The notes beneath the pieces were generated by a model. The model was not told where the DNA came from, did not search any database, and saw only the letters and a program-made list of their open reading frames with translations. A stretch of DNA of 64,000 nucleotides from Trema orientale. Lineage: Eukaryota > Streptophyta > Magnoliopsida > Rosales > Cannabaceae. Below are positions 1 to 11,254 of this stretch, in pieces. Position numbers and translations under genes: made by a program. Location of the stretch: positions 444,378-508,377 of the forward strand of contig JXTC01000214.1 in assembly GCA_002914845.1 (NCBI GenBank), read 5' to 3'. Position 1 is the first letter of the stretch. The number at the start of each line of letters is the position of its first letter.

Positions 1-530
1 AACCTCAAATGGGTATTGGAAAGAGTTAGATATAAATGAGCCTATTTTTGTTTCTGGGAATAAAGTGGCTGTGAAGAAGTATCTTGTTTTCTATGTTTTT
101 GGCGAGTCTCCAAGTTCAGCCTCTGAGACCAATTGGGTAATGGAAGAATACAGTCTTTGCAACAACGTTGGACTAAATATTACTACTTCTCCAGCTTATA
201 AAAGACGAAGGAAACAAAAAATAGTGAGTATTTTATCAATTAATTAATTAGTTATTTAAGGTCAGATTATAACATAAATTAATTATCTGGGATTTTTTTT
301 TTCTTCATATAATTTTTATGCTTTAATTAATAATTATATTTTGGTACACATGTCCACTACAGGACTTGAAATGGGTATTATGTCGAGTTCATGAAAGGAA
401 GGATGATACAATTACTCGGCAGAGTATCCGGTATGAGGATGATGACGATGGAACCGAGCTTTCTTGTCTAGACGAAATGTTCTTGTCGTCATTAGATGAT
501 GACCTTGAGGAAATTAGTATGCAATACTAG
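1..530 (+). CDS. NAC-domain transcription factor, 3' part only (last two exons)
   Basis: The reading frame is open from the window edge (frame starting at base 2) to 223, interrupted by a GT-AG intron 224-362, and continues in phase 363-530 to a TAG. The first exon begins TSNGYWKELDINEPIF and runs through VKKYLVFYVFGESPSS and TNWVMEEYSL. These match NAC subdomains C and D (GYWK, KK-LVFY, TNW-M-EY). The second exon opens DLKWVLCRVHERK, the NAC subdomain E signature (WVLCR-). The intron splits subdomains D and E. After subdomain E only about 45 residues remain, very acidic (DDDDGTE, SSLDDDLEE), which could act as a short activation region. NAC proteins bind DNA in the nucleus as dimers through this fold. 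The N-terminal half is outside the window, so the subgroup cannot be named. The alternative is a truncated NAC-like gene, but frame, splice sites and conserved residues all look intact here. Confidence 0.9.
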
Positions 531-1490
531 ATTTCAAGTCATATCCTAGACACTTAATCATCTAACAATGGTTAATTACTATGCGAGATATGTCTATGTA
601 CATATTTTATACACACATATATGATCATATTTATATGCACATACATATAAATATATATGTATACATGTGTTAAATTATGTCCATAGCAATAATATATACA
701 TATGTTTCACCTTTATTACCTATATATAAGCTTTTGTTCTTATTCTTTAATATACGGTAATCAACGTATTAGGATTAATGACTTAAGACATTTTTGTATC
801 TTCATCTATATTTGATATTATATATATGTATGTTGTGCAGTTAATTATTTCTGTTTCCATGATCAGTGCATGTGTATTATCCTTAAATGAAGTATATATA
901 ATTATATTAAATATGTTAGTTTAAGATAGATTCATGTTCAAGATTTTTAACCGTAGCATTGCGTACTCAATTTCTTTTGTCTAGAGAACTCAACAAAAAC
1001 TTCCCCCTCTAAAATGCATAAACCATAATTAGGAAAACGGTAAGCATATCTGAATAAATATATATATATGTAATAAACGTACAAATTATATATAGGAAAG
1101 TATGAACATATATATAATCCATATCTGAAGAAGGTGTTGAGGCAAAAGAGAGGTGTACAGGTTTTGGCAGATTTTTATAGGACAGAAAAGCCAGTAGCAA
1201 GATTGTGCAAAAGCTGAATATTCTTTGATCGAGCATCTAATCATCACTCTCTCAGTTGAGAATTTTGTGAAGTACGGTTAAAGACATTTTCGATCTGTAC
1301 AAATTAAGCTGGGTTTAGTTTTCATTAATCTGCTTTCTCTAAGTGTTATAATAGTGCATTCTGGTTAAACTTCCGCGAACGCCACGACATCAAGGATGGT
1401 GGTCAAACGCAAAAGATGCTCTCTCATACTTTAAGTTGGTATTCGTAGACAGTTAAACAAAGTTTTAGGCTTTAACTATATTTTAATTAT
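531..1490. other. AT-rich intergenic sequence after the NAC gene
   Basis: It contains the presumed NAC 3' untranslated region and many short TATATA runs (around 605-660, 690-730, 815-830, 1055-1120). No coding stretch, RNA gene or clear transposon end was recognised. Confidence 0.6.
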
Positions 1491-1750
1491 AGGGTACCAA
1501 TGCATTTGGTTTTTTTTTTTCTTTTTTAACCTATCTATCTTTAGGTATTATTTTACATAATTAAAATTCATCGCATTTTTTTACAGTAAAAAATAAAAAA
1601 TGAAAAATATTAAATAATAAAAGAGCGGAAAATATTAAATAATGTATATTTATTTTTATTAATTTTTTTCTAACTACTTAAATTATAATAACCGTTAAAT
1701 AATTATATAATGGCTACAAAAAATACCTATTAAGCCCTTATATATAGGGG
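1491..1750. mobile_element. Small AT-rich MITE, family copy 1
   Basis: Shares its order of short blocks with the copies near 1997-2235 and 38780-38985: a T-run then AACCTAT, AATTAAAATTCATC, AAAAATATTAAATAATA, a CGTTAAATAATTATATAATGGCTA block and AAAAAATACCTAT followed by TATATAGGG. No coding capacity. The ends are approximate because I could not fix a target-site duplication. Confidence 0.5.
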
Positions 1751-1996
1751 AAAAAGAAAAAAAAATCATTGTATTATTTTTATTTATAGTCAAATTAGCT
1801 AGTTATGAGTGTTGATCAAATTGGGAACATCATAGAGTCTAACCAAATTATTGCCTTTTTTCTTTTTCTTTTTTCTTCCTACCCTTAATTAAATAATTGA
1901 TTGTGATTGGTTCTATTGTCACTCGTTTATCTATTTTCTCTATACCCACATTCAAGAAAGGAGTCATAATTTTTGTTTATTAGGAGTTAAAATTAT

Positions 1997-2235
1997 GGGC
2001 ACCAATCCAGTAGGTATTTTTTTTTTTTTAACCTATGCATAAGTATCAAATTAGCCAATAAAAATTTATCATGCATATTTTTTTATATTAAAAAATAAGA
2101 GAGAAATAGCATTCATGATGCACGTCTTTTCATGCACATCATTATAGTCGTTAAATCATTGTTAGATGATGATCCAACGACTAGAAAAAAAATACCTATA
2201 TATAGGTGAAAAAAAATACCTATTGGATTAGCAAC
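1997..2235. mobile_element. Small AT-rich MITE, family copy 2
   Basis: Best-preserved copy. Its ends form an imperfect inverted repeat of about 35 bp: CACCAATCCAGTAGGTATTT on the left and, on the reverse strand of the right end, TTGCTAATCCAATAGGTATT. The interior has the family blocks CCAATAAAAATTTATCAT, CGTTAAATCATTGTTAGATG, ATCCAACGACTA and AATACCTATATATAGGT. Non-coding; the superfamily is not determined. Confidence 0.55.
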
Positions 2236-2893
2236 TTAAAATTATATTTTGTCTATTTTGTGAGGATTATTATGTATTTTCTTTTATTTTTGAGTGGGAA
2301 CTTTCTATATAATTTTAGGTTAAAAAATTATAAATACATATGAATAATTAGATTTTTTTTAGAAGAAAAAATAAACTTGAGGATAATGTGCCTCCACCAC
2401 CATACTATTTTTAAAACCACATCTTAATTTAATTTAAAATTTAAGTATTACTCAATATCCATAAATTATCTCCGTTTTTTATTATTATTTTTTATTTTCA
2501 CTTGATGGCACCCTGATCCCTTTTTCAGTTTGTTTTGTCCATACCCTTTCCTCTCTCGATTTCCCCTTTTTTTTTTTTTTTTCAATATACACAAGGGGTC
2601 TAGAAACATCAACTAAAGATCCATGTGATTATATAGGAAAAAAAGTGGATGTAAGATTTGAAAAGTTGACTACATATATACGGACATATGAGTATTGAGT
2701 CCAAGTAAAAAGACGATCATCTTCTTGTTGAAACTAACTTCGGGTGATTTCTTCTAACTCACATTTGTGAAGTTAGCCATGAATTTGCGATCTTAACCTC
2801 CATGGCCGTATAGCTCATTAACAAATATGAAGATAGATTTAAAAAAAAAAAAGAAAAAAATTGTTTTTAAGAAAGTAAAGCAACAGACGCTTT

Positions 2894-2932
<39 letters not shown>

Positions 2933-3692
2933 ATTGTTTTAAAAGATTTAAAAGAAAATTAGGTGCTTAAAAGTAATTCTATCAAAGGTTATCTACTAAG
3001 GGGACTATATTGACACCCAGCTGAATACAAAAGTCAAAGACACCCATTTATATTTAAAAATGACAGTATAGGACTATCTTCACATGTATAATAATATAAG
3101 GTACACCCCATTCCTTCCCAAACTCATAGCACCTTTCCCAATCCTCTTTTTTATGTTTCCCTTCTCCTTCATATCCTTATCTTATATGTTTTTTTCCCCA
3201 TTTTAACAACTCCTTACGTGGTTTTTTTTTCTTTTTTTTTTTAAATTTTTTTACTTCACTAATTTTTACATTACCAAAAACTGCAGATAAGTTTCAAATA
3301 GTGTTGAGAAATAAAACGAAACTATTTTCTTTCAAAAATATTTAACTTGTTCTTTAGCTCTTAAATCATTTTAATTTCTTTTTCACCATTCATACTTCTA
3401 AATATTTTTGAAAAAAAAAATTCATTTTTGATGTTTCTCTTTTTTATTTTTTTCCCTCTTGTTATAAATGTATATTACTTCACAATTCAATTTAATCATT
3501 GATCCATAAAATTACATAACAAGTGTATGGAATTAGACTTTGTCGAATGACTAAATATATATTTTTTTTTAATCTTGTCTTAAAAAGGAAATTCTTCGTC
3601 TTGCATCCTTGTGTACTGGTTGTATGTGTTCAAACTTCAAAGTGCAAAAGTAAAAATCTTTAAAACTAATAACATCACTTCTGAACAAATTA
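2236..3692. other. AT-rich intergenic sequence with simple repeats
   Basis: Low-complexity T- and A-rich runs (2564-2582, 2839-2860, 3226-3252) and one T12-C-G25 tract at 2891-2928, listed separately. No gene recognised. Confidence 0.6.
2904..2928. repeat. Uninterrupted G25 homopolymer
   Basis: Twenty-five consecutive G on the + strand, directly preceded by T12 and one C. It is conspicuous in DNA this AT-rich. Such a run could fold as a quadruplex; its exact length is unreliable because homopolymers are error-prone in sequencing. Confidence 0.85.
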
Positions 3693-6560
3693 CACTACAA
3701 GAAATAGAATTTTCTCCGACGAATTAAAATCTACATGTTGGGAAAAGTACCCACTGTCAATGGGCTAAGTTCCCCACGGCAATAAAAGATATTTAAAAAA
3801 TGGGTTAATGGTACCATTGGTCCTTAACTTATGACCATTTTGACATATTGGTCCTCAATCTTTATTTTGTGGCATTTAAGTCCTAAACATTTCTTTTTTT
3901 GGCACCATTGGTCCTTTTGGTATATTCCATCCAAGATTCTGTTTAAATTTATTTGAATGGGAGAAATTTTACATCATTGATCTCGATTTTTTAATTGTTT
4001 AATATTTTGGTCCATAAATTTTTTTTTTTTGTATTCATATTTTCTATTAACAATATTGTATCTGACTATCTTTCAGAAAATTAAAATTCAAAGATGGATA
4101 TAAAACAAATAATTCATTTAAAAATCAAATTCAAAAAAAAAAAGAAAAAAATACTAATAAACCTTAGTTTATGTCAAACTATAGTTTATGAATAAAAAAT
4201 AATTATCTTACCATTTTTAAAACTAAAAAAATTTTCACATACAGTCATACACGCTTTTACACTAGTCAAATTTGATTGAAAATTTACTACATCCATTAAA
4301 TGTTCACGTAATTATGAATGATTATTCTAAAAAATTAATAAACTATTTACAGCAAATAAGCCTAAAAAGTTTTATAGTTTTCCATTAAATGTTCACTTTT
4401 TTATGTAATTGCATTTATCAATCTTTCGAAAGATTAATTTTATAGAATTTTAATTTTTTGAAAGAATGGCAGATATAATATCGTTAATAGAAAATATGAA
4501 AAAAAAAATGGAGATCAAATTGTTAAACAATTGAAAAATCAAAATCAATGATGCAAAATTTCTCTCATTCAAATGAATTTTAACAGAATCTTGGATGGAA
4601 TATGCCAAAAAGACTAATGGTGCCAAAAAAAGAAACGTTTAGGGCTTAAATGCCATAAAAAAAAAGATTGAGGACCAATATGCCGAAATGGTCATAGAGT
4701 AGGGACTAATGGTGCCATTAACCCTTAAAAAATTCTAGGATTTAGCACTCTTTCCCAGTGATCTACACATCCGCATAGAGTTAGTGCGTAAGGAAAGGTA
4801 CCACATATTGACTATGCTGACACTCCGTTGACTTCGCGTAGAGTTGGGATTTGTTTTTTTTTTTCCTTTTTCTAAGTTTGGGTTTAACCTAAACGGTGTC
4901 GTTTGGGTGTTCGAGTACCTATATAGACTCATTTGGTATTGCATCGGCATTGGGTTCTCTAATATAATTCTAATTTCTTCGTTTCATTTTCACCCTCTCC
5001 TTTTCATTTACCCACTTCGCCTCTGTAGAATATTTTGCAGAATTCTCTCTCTCTATCTCCCCTGTAATCCTTCAATACTAATCCTCCAACTCTTACCAAA
5101 ATCTTAAAAAAATTTCACCAAAATCCTAAAACAATTTTACCAAAATCTTAAACTCCTCAATCCTAATCCTCTAAATTTTGGCCAAATCGAGTTCTACTCC
5201 GCCAAATCGAGTTTCTCTCTCATTGAGGTAAGTTCTTGGGTTTTTTGGTTTAGTTTTTATTTTTTTTAGTAATTAGTTTTTATTTTCATTTTTTTTAAGA
5301 TTAATTCTCGATTCTATTAGTTCTCTTAGTTTGATTGGAATTCTATCTTACTAGTTAAGTCTCTTGTTGTGCTCATATATAAATCTTGTTCTATTGGTGC
5401 TTTCTGATTGGGATTATATATTATTTGATTGAGATTTTTGGCCTCTAAATTTCCTACTCTTTGGTTTCTAATGGACTCTAGTGCTTATATGCGAATTTGG
5501 TTCTCTTTCTTTTTATGGGTTCTTGATTTTGTGTCCTAATTAAGAAAAATTAAGAAGAAAGTTTAATCATATTGTTTATCTTAAAATAAAAGGCATATAT
5601 ATTTTCTCAGAAAACATAGATCAATGTATATATATATATATATATATATTTGACCATGTCATCTGATAAGTCCGTTGAGGGTCCCACTCCTACTGATGAG
5701 TATGGTATCATGAGTCAGTCCCACATTACTCGTTCGAGGTGGTAGAAAAGACTAGGCTCACTCCCACGGTTGAAGAGCATTAGAGGTCCGAGGGTGGCTA
5801 GTGTGAGCCGTGTCGACAGCAGGAGCAGGCCAAGACGATCACCAGCTTATATCCACAGTTGGCCGAGAAAGACGTAGAGAACCAATGCAAGTTGGACGAG
5901 ACTCAGTGCCACCGCAATGAGCAATAACGGATGCTCCAGGCACTAATAGCTTAATTCGGCACAACGGCATAAACATCCAGTTGTTGCCTCCGTCCTAGCC
6001 ATCGCCGTCATCGTCTCCATCCCATTAAATTCTTCTTTTTCTTCGTTTATTTTTATTTCGTAAATTATGTAATTTTTATGAATACTATTATATTAAATTT
6101 TTATTTAGTGAAATTAGTTTTTATTATTTATTTGTACTTATAATTTGTAAATATTTACTTAATCTTAAAATAAATTTAAATTTTTTTATTTTTTTTATTA
6201 TGAGACTTTTGCCAATGCCTTTGTGCGTCAGGAAAGGTCCATTTTTTTATTTTTTTTTACATATAACGATGCAAAAACAAGTCGGCAAAGGTCCAAATAC
6301 GTAGACCTTTGCCAACGTGCCATGTGTATGTCGTTGGAAAAATGTTGACCAAATTCAAATTTTGGTCTATTTTTTCCTAATCCTTTTTCGACGGTTACAG
6401 TGCCTCAGCATAGGTCGCTTTTGCAAGCATATGTATTGCGTTGGCAATCGACTTTTGCCAACAAAATTTTGTCAATGCTTGTTGCTGATGCAAAAATTCA
6501 TTGGGAAATGTGACCTTTTCCAATGCGTTTCGTTGTCTTTTACCGACGCATTTACGCTTG
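3693..6560. mobile_element. CACTA (En/Spm) DNA transposon remnant, 3' end not found
   Basis: Starts with CACTACAAGAAATAG, the usual plant CACTA-superfamily terminus. The first 100 bp and the stretch 6200-6550 carry the degenerate subterminal phrases typical of these elements (TTTTGCCAATGC, CCTTTGCCAACG, GTCGTTGGAAAAATG, TTTTGCCAACAAAATTTTG, CTTTTACCGACGC). 5656-6010 is a less AT-rich stretch that begins ATGTCATCTGATAAG and has weak resemblance to the tail of CACTA-encoded proteins, but its frame closes within about 90 bp. The expected opposite end (TTGTAGTG) does not follow 6550, so the copy is truncated. 3802-4724 is a younger insertion. A promoter-like block with the palindrome AAACGGTGTCGTTT lies near 4891. 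Confidence 0.6.
3802..4724. mobile_element. Mutator-type foldback MITE with 9-bp target duplication
   Basis: The ends are long inverted repeats of about 290 bp. The left begins GGGTTAATGGTACCATTGGT; the right, read in reverse, begins GGGTTAATGGCACCATTAGT. Both continue through ATATTGGTCCTCAATCTTT, ATATTCCATCCAAGATTCTG and TATTTTCTATTAAC. The element is flanked by a perfect direct repeat TTAAAAAAT at 3793-3801 and 4725-4733. Nine-bp duplications with long inverted repeats are characteristic of Mutator-like elements. The interior (about 4091-4436) has no coding frame, so it is non-autonomous. It interrupts the subterminal region of the CACTA remnant. Confidence 0.85.
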
Positions 6561-9500
6561 ATTATCTCTTATCTATGTTTTAATATGTTTCTATGTGTCT
6601 AAGGTCCCTAAGTATGTTTTTATCTGAACTAGAAAGTCCTATATATAATTATTTGACTTTAGGAGTAATTTGGAACTAATCCACAAAAACCTGGAGTCCA
6701 AAAGCATTAAAACTCTTAAAGTCAGTGTGCAAAATATCGAGCTGGTGCCACGTCATTGAGCTCTTAGATTCAATCTTCTACAAACTAGTGCCGAGATTCA
6801 ATCTTCTACGAGGCACCAGCTGGCTCTTTGGTCTTTCTACCTGGCTTTGTATTTTTACTCCATTTTCATCCCGATTTTAGCTTGTTCGTTCCTTATCCTC
6901 TAAAACACCTTTAGAACATAAAAAAATAATTAAAAACCTAAAAATAATAAGGAAACTAATAAAGTAACATAGATGAGTTAATAAAATAATTAACATAAAT
7001 ATTAACTCATCAAATTTCACCACACTTAAACATTACTAGTCCTTAAGTAAAGCTAAAGAAAATAAAAGTAAATATAAACCTACCAAACCTAACTTAACGT
7101 TCCAACTTTTTAACTTAGACACATAGAAACACACCAAAAAACTAAGAGATGGAGAGAATCAAGAGGAAAAAAAGAACTTGAAGGCCAGGATCTTCACGTC
7201 ACAGCCGTCAACTTTTGTTCGTTCTCTTTTTTTTTTTTTTTCCTTTTCTTTATCTTTTATCATATAGCATGATGATTTCATTGTTTAATTTTAGAAACTT
7301 GTTGGATTATGTCTTAGGGAGGTTGAGGGTGATTTCAAAGCCCTAAATATGAGTATTATGTAAATTTTTTAGATTTCATATATCGATTATCTTATTCGAA
7401 ATTATTAATTGTTCCTCTATGCTTTATGATTATAATATCTAGTTTGATTTGTTTAGGTGCAAAACTAAAAAGAACTTGATACATATAGCTAAATGAGAGC
7501 CCTAGATCTGTAATTGTCTAGGTTTTCTAATCTTTGATAACATATTGTGATTAATCAAATTTATGTTGAGTGATTGATTAATTATGGTGAAGAACAAACT
7601 AAGATTTAAGAATCAACCTTGTGAGATAAATGCCAAGATCAAACTATTTTTCTCAATTAAATGCTTCCATTAGATTAAATCTAGAGAGCATATTTTAGGT
7701 TGTTTAGTAGGAAGAGATTAGGTAAAGAGCTTGTTTTATTTAACGATTAACTAAGAAAAGAATAGGTTAGAAATAGCTTATGTGCTATCTACAGTTGATA
7801 ATTTTAGTAAGTAATTAAATAAAAAAGTTGACAATCAACTTAATAGAAGTGTCTTGTGGTGGCGAACGACCATTTGACCTATTTATTTTATTATTATTAT
7901 TTTTTCCCTATTTTATTAGGCTTACTTTCAGATTACAGAAAAATCCCTTATAACATAAGATTAATAGATTAATAATTGGGCTAATTCCTCGTGGGATTGA
8001 TCGTTACTACATTATACTAGGCTAAACTAATAGTAGAATAGAAAGGAATTAATCTGATGATTCAACAATACACTAGCTATAGCATAAATAAAGTGTCTAA
8101 CCTTATTTATATTACTGTAAACAATAATTAATTAATTGAAAATAATTTATATCTATACTTTCTGTGAATATACATTGTAACCACAAATATACATATTATA
8201 CAATTAAATGGATTTTTATTCAAATAATATGATGCACAAAATAATTATTAATAATACTTTATTTTATTAATATGAAAATATTTTACATAAAAATTCACTG
8301 CATTTATGAGATTCTCCCAACAAATATAAGAAACTTGAAAACTTCTTGTGTCCAATAACATCTTGGGATATTATGCATAGGACTGGCAATTTTCAGCATA
8401 ATGTGTCGATGCGGCTCGAAAACAATAAATAAGAAAAAATAGGTACTAAATTTAAATTTCGTATTAATCTTGGGTTGATCTATATAACACTAATAAAATA
8501 AAGGAGAGTTTTTGGGTTTACCCACAACTTGAAATTGACCCATATAAAACATTTTATCAGAGGAATCAACACGACATGAACTGAAAATGACGTATTTAAT
8601 CAATTGTAGTTTTAAGATTTTATAAATTTTAAATTTCAAAACTCGTTCAAATTATTAAATGAATAAATAGAACTAAAAACAAAATAACACCTGAAAAGAC
8701 GTAACAATGTCTATTGAGCCTTCAGGAGAATGGCCGATTCTTCAAGTTATAGAGGTATATCAACCGATCGACTTAGAAATGGAATGTGGTCGAATCTTTA
8801 AAAAAAGAAAAAGAAGGGGGATCGATAGTAAATAAGTTGACGTACTAGTATTTTAACTAAATGATATAGCAGAACATAAATTTATAGAAAGACCAAGGTA
8901 CTTGGATAAACTTCTAATTTTTTTTTATATAAAATTTGAGAACAAAAACAAAAATTTTATTTGTGCTATAAAATTTTATAAATTAGAAATTTGCTTGCTA
9001 ACAAACCAAATCACTTTTAATTTTCAAAAACAAAAAAGCAAAAACATGTTTGGTAAATATAAAAATTAATTAGAAATATACCATTTTGAAAATTATTTCA
9101 AAAAATATATCATTTTTGAAATTTTATTTAGAAATACCATTTATACAAATGCTGTCTTTTAAAGCTATATTTTTAAAAAATATTACTAACATTTACGATA
9201 ACACCACTTTAAAAAATTTATTTATGAAAATACCACTTTCTGGGTTCACTTTTAAAAAAATTGTGGAAGTGAAAAATTCTAACTTCCATTATTTTAAAAA
9301 TTGTTTTAAAATTTTTTTAAATGAAAACATGCCAAGCATGTTTTTCAAAAAATTTTGTAAAATTTTATTTATTCAGACTAAAAACAAAATTGGTATTATA
9401 ATCACTGAATTTCGTTTATCCAAGCAGGCCCTAAAAAACCGACATATCTTGAAACTAAAACATACACCACCCTACTTTCCTTTAATCATGTCATATCCAG

Positions 9501-9939
9501 GTCATGTCTGGGTTAGACATAATCACCCGAACTCGTTAATTAGCGTTTATTGAAGGCATTACATACAAATGGCACAAAGAAGTTTGAAGCAATTTTAATA
9601 GCACAAGGGAGTTTTAAGCAAATTTTAGTCCATCTATATCGATTGGTGTCTCTCTTTATTTTTATGGCCGACTGAACTTCTTTATTGTAACTCCATCGAC
9701 TTCCCAAAAAGACAATATGATCAATCAAGCAACAAATTCAAAATGATTTAAAATAGATAAACTTCTTTTACGTCTAAGTTTTTAATCGTTATTTAGACAG
9801 TACATTTTGGTAAATTATTAGTTGAAAAAAAGTCTAAAAAATTTTGAAGAAAAAAAATATTATGTTATTATAGTTAAAAGAATACTAACAAACTCACAAA
9901 TATTTAGCTTAGGAAAAAAATATATATATATATATATAT
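6561..9939. other. Intergenic sequence with suspected retroelement debris
   Basis: Phrases such as CACCACACTTAAACATTACT (about 7018) and ATTCCTCGTGGGATTGATCG (about 7984) resemble stretches I know from non-coding parts of plant LTR retroelements, but no LTR boundary, primer site or protein domain could be established. 6720-6830 contains a local duplication of ATTCAATCTTCTAC. Around 9068-9250 are several ATACCATTT-type phrases related to the foldback repeats just downstream. A 155-codon frame at 9086-9553 is AT-driven and has no recognisable domain. Confidence 0.4.
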
Positions 9940-10352
9940 GGGTTTCTAATATTTTTACCCACAAAAACTGAAAAAAATTACAAAAATAGGGGAGTCATGT
10001 TTTTTTCTAATTTTCGTACGGTTTTTATTAGAAAAATATCACTTTTTAAAAATAATTTAGAAAAATACTATTTTAAAAATAATTACTGGTTACCGGTTTT
10101 TGGAAACAAGTTACTGTTTGCTAGTTATAAATACTTTTGGTTAATAGTTACCAGTTTCTGGAAACTAGTTACCTGAAACTAGTTATTATTTTAAAAAACT
10201 AGTTAGCAAAACTAGTTACTATTTTAAAAATTGATATTTTTCTAAGTATTTTATTTTTCTAATAAAAACCGTACAACACCTTAAAAAAATATAAACCACC
10301 GTATTTTTCAAATTTTTTTCTAAAATACCGTATAATGTCTAGTTTCTCCTAT
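9940..10352. mobile_element. Foldback repeat, copy 1
   Basis: Arms of roughly 150 bp face each other: GTACGGTTTTTATTAGAAAA at about 10017 and its reverse complement at about 10256-10276, extending outward with lower similarity to the 9940s and 10350s. The centre repeats ACTAGTTA and GGAAACTAGTTAC phrases, themselves built on the palindrome ACTAGT. Non-coding, superfamily unknown, ends approximate. Confidence 0.5.
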
Positions 10353-10439
10353 ATATATTTACAAAGTTTTTCTTGTGCAGTCCATTGTTGGTAACATCTG
10401 GGCTTGGCCCAAAAGGAATACAATCAAATCAGAAACGTG

Positions 10440-10790
10440 AAAATTAGGCCATATACGGCTTTTTAAGAAAAACATTTGAATAAATACGGTGCGATGTGGC
10501 TTTTGTTGATTTGGGATAGTTTTTATTAGACAAATACCATTTTTTAAAAACTATTTAGAAAAATTTGATTTTTTATAATAGTAACTAGTAACCAAGTATA
10601 TTTATAAGTGGTATATAACTGGTATAACTATGTTTTAAAAACTAGTAACTATTTTAAAGATGGTATTTTTCTAAAGTTTTTTAAAAAGTAATATTTTCTA
10701 ATATAAACCATAGGGAAATTGGAGAAAAAACCTAACCTCCGTATTTTTCGTACTTTTATAGGTGAAAGAAGGGTCTTATAGCAAAATAGT
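10440..10790. mobile_element. Foldback repeat, copy 2 (diverged)
   Basis: Has the same plan as the repeat at 9940-10352: AGTTTTTATTAGACAAATAC on the left, central TAACTAGTAACC and AACTAGTAACTATTTTAAAG, then a right arm with ATATAAACCATAGGG and CCTCCGTATTTTTC. More diverged; ends approximate. Confidence 0.45.
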
Positions 10791-11208
10791 CAAATTTTAG
10801 GCCCAATTTAAGTAAATTTCCATTGTTCAAATGTTATAGCAAAATGTCTAGTATATATGTTTATATACTAAGTTTAAAATATTATATACCAAGCATAAAA
10901 ATTTATATACTCAGTACATTTCAGTACTTTAACTGAAATTGGTAAATATATGTATCTACCAAGTGTAAGTATATATATATTTAGACATTTAGCTATAAAA
11001 TTTAAAAAATGAACATCTACTTAATCAAATTTAAAATATTAGTTATCTATTTAAATTTCTTGTGAAAAAGTACGAGAAACCCAATGGAAACAATAGAAAA
11101 CAATGAAAATAGAGCCCAAAAAAATATAGATAATGATACGTGACCTTACAGAGTAACACGTCTTCATCACCTAGTATCAAACCATTTCAAAAGACTTACC
11201 TCCACAAA

Positions 11209-11254
<46 letters not shown>

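Noticed and set aside
9086-9553. 155-codon protein-coding gene
   Set aside because: The composition is dominated by Lys/Phe/Ile/Asn from AT-rich DNA with repeated phrases; no domain, splice context or start context supports it.
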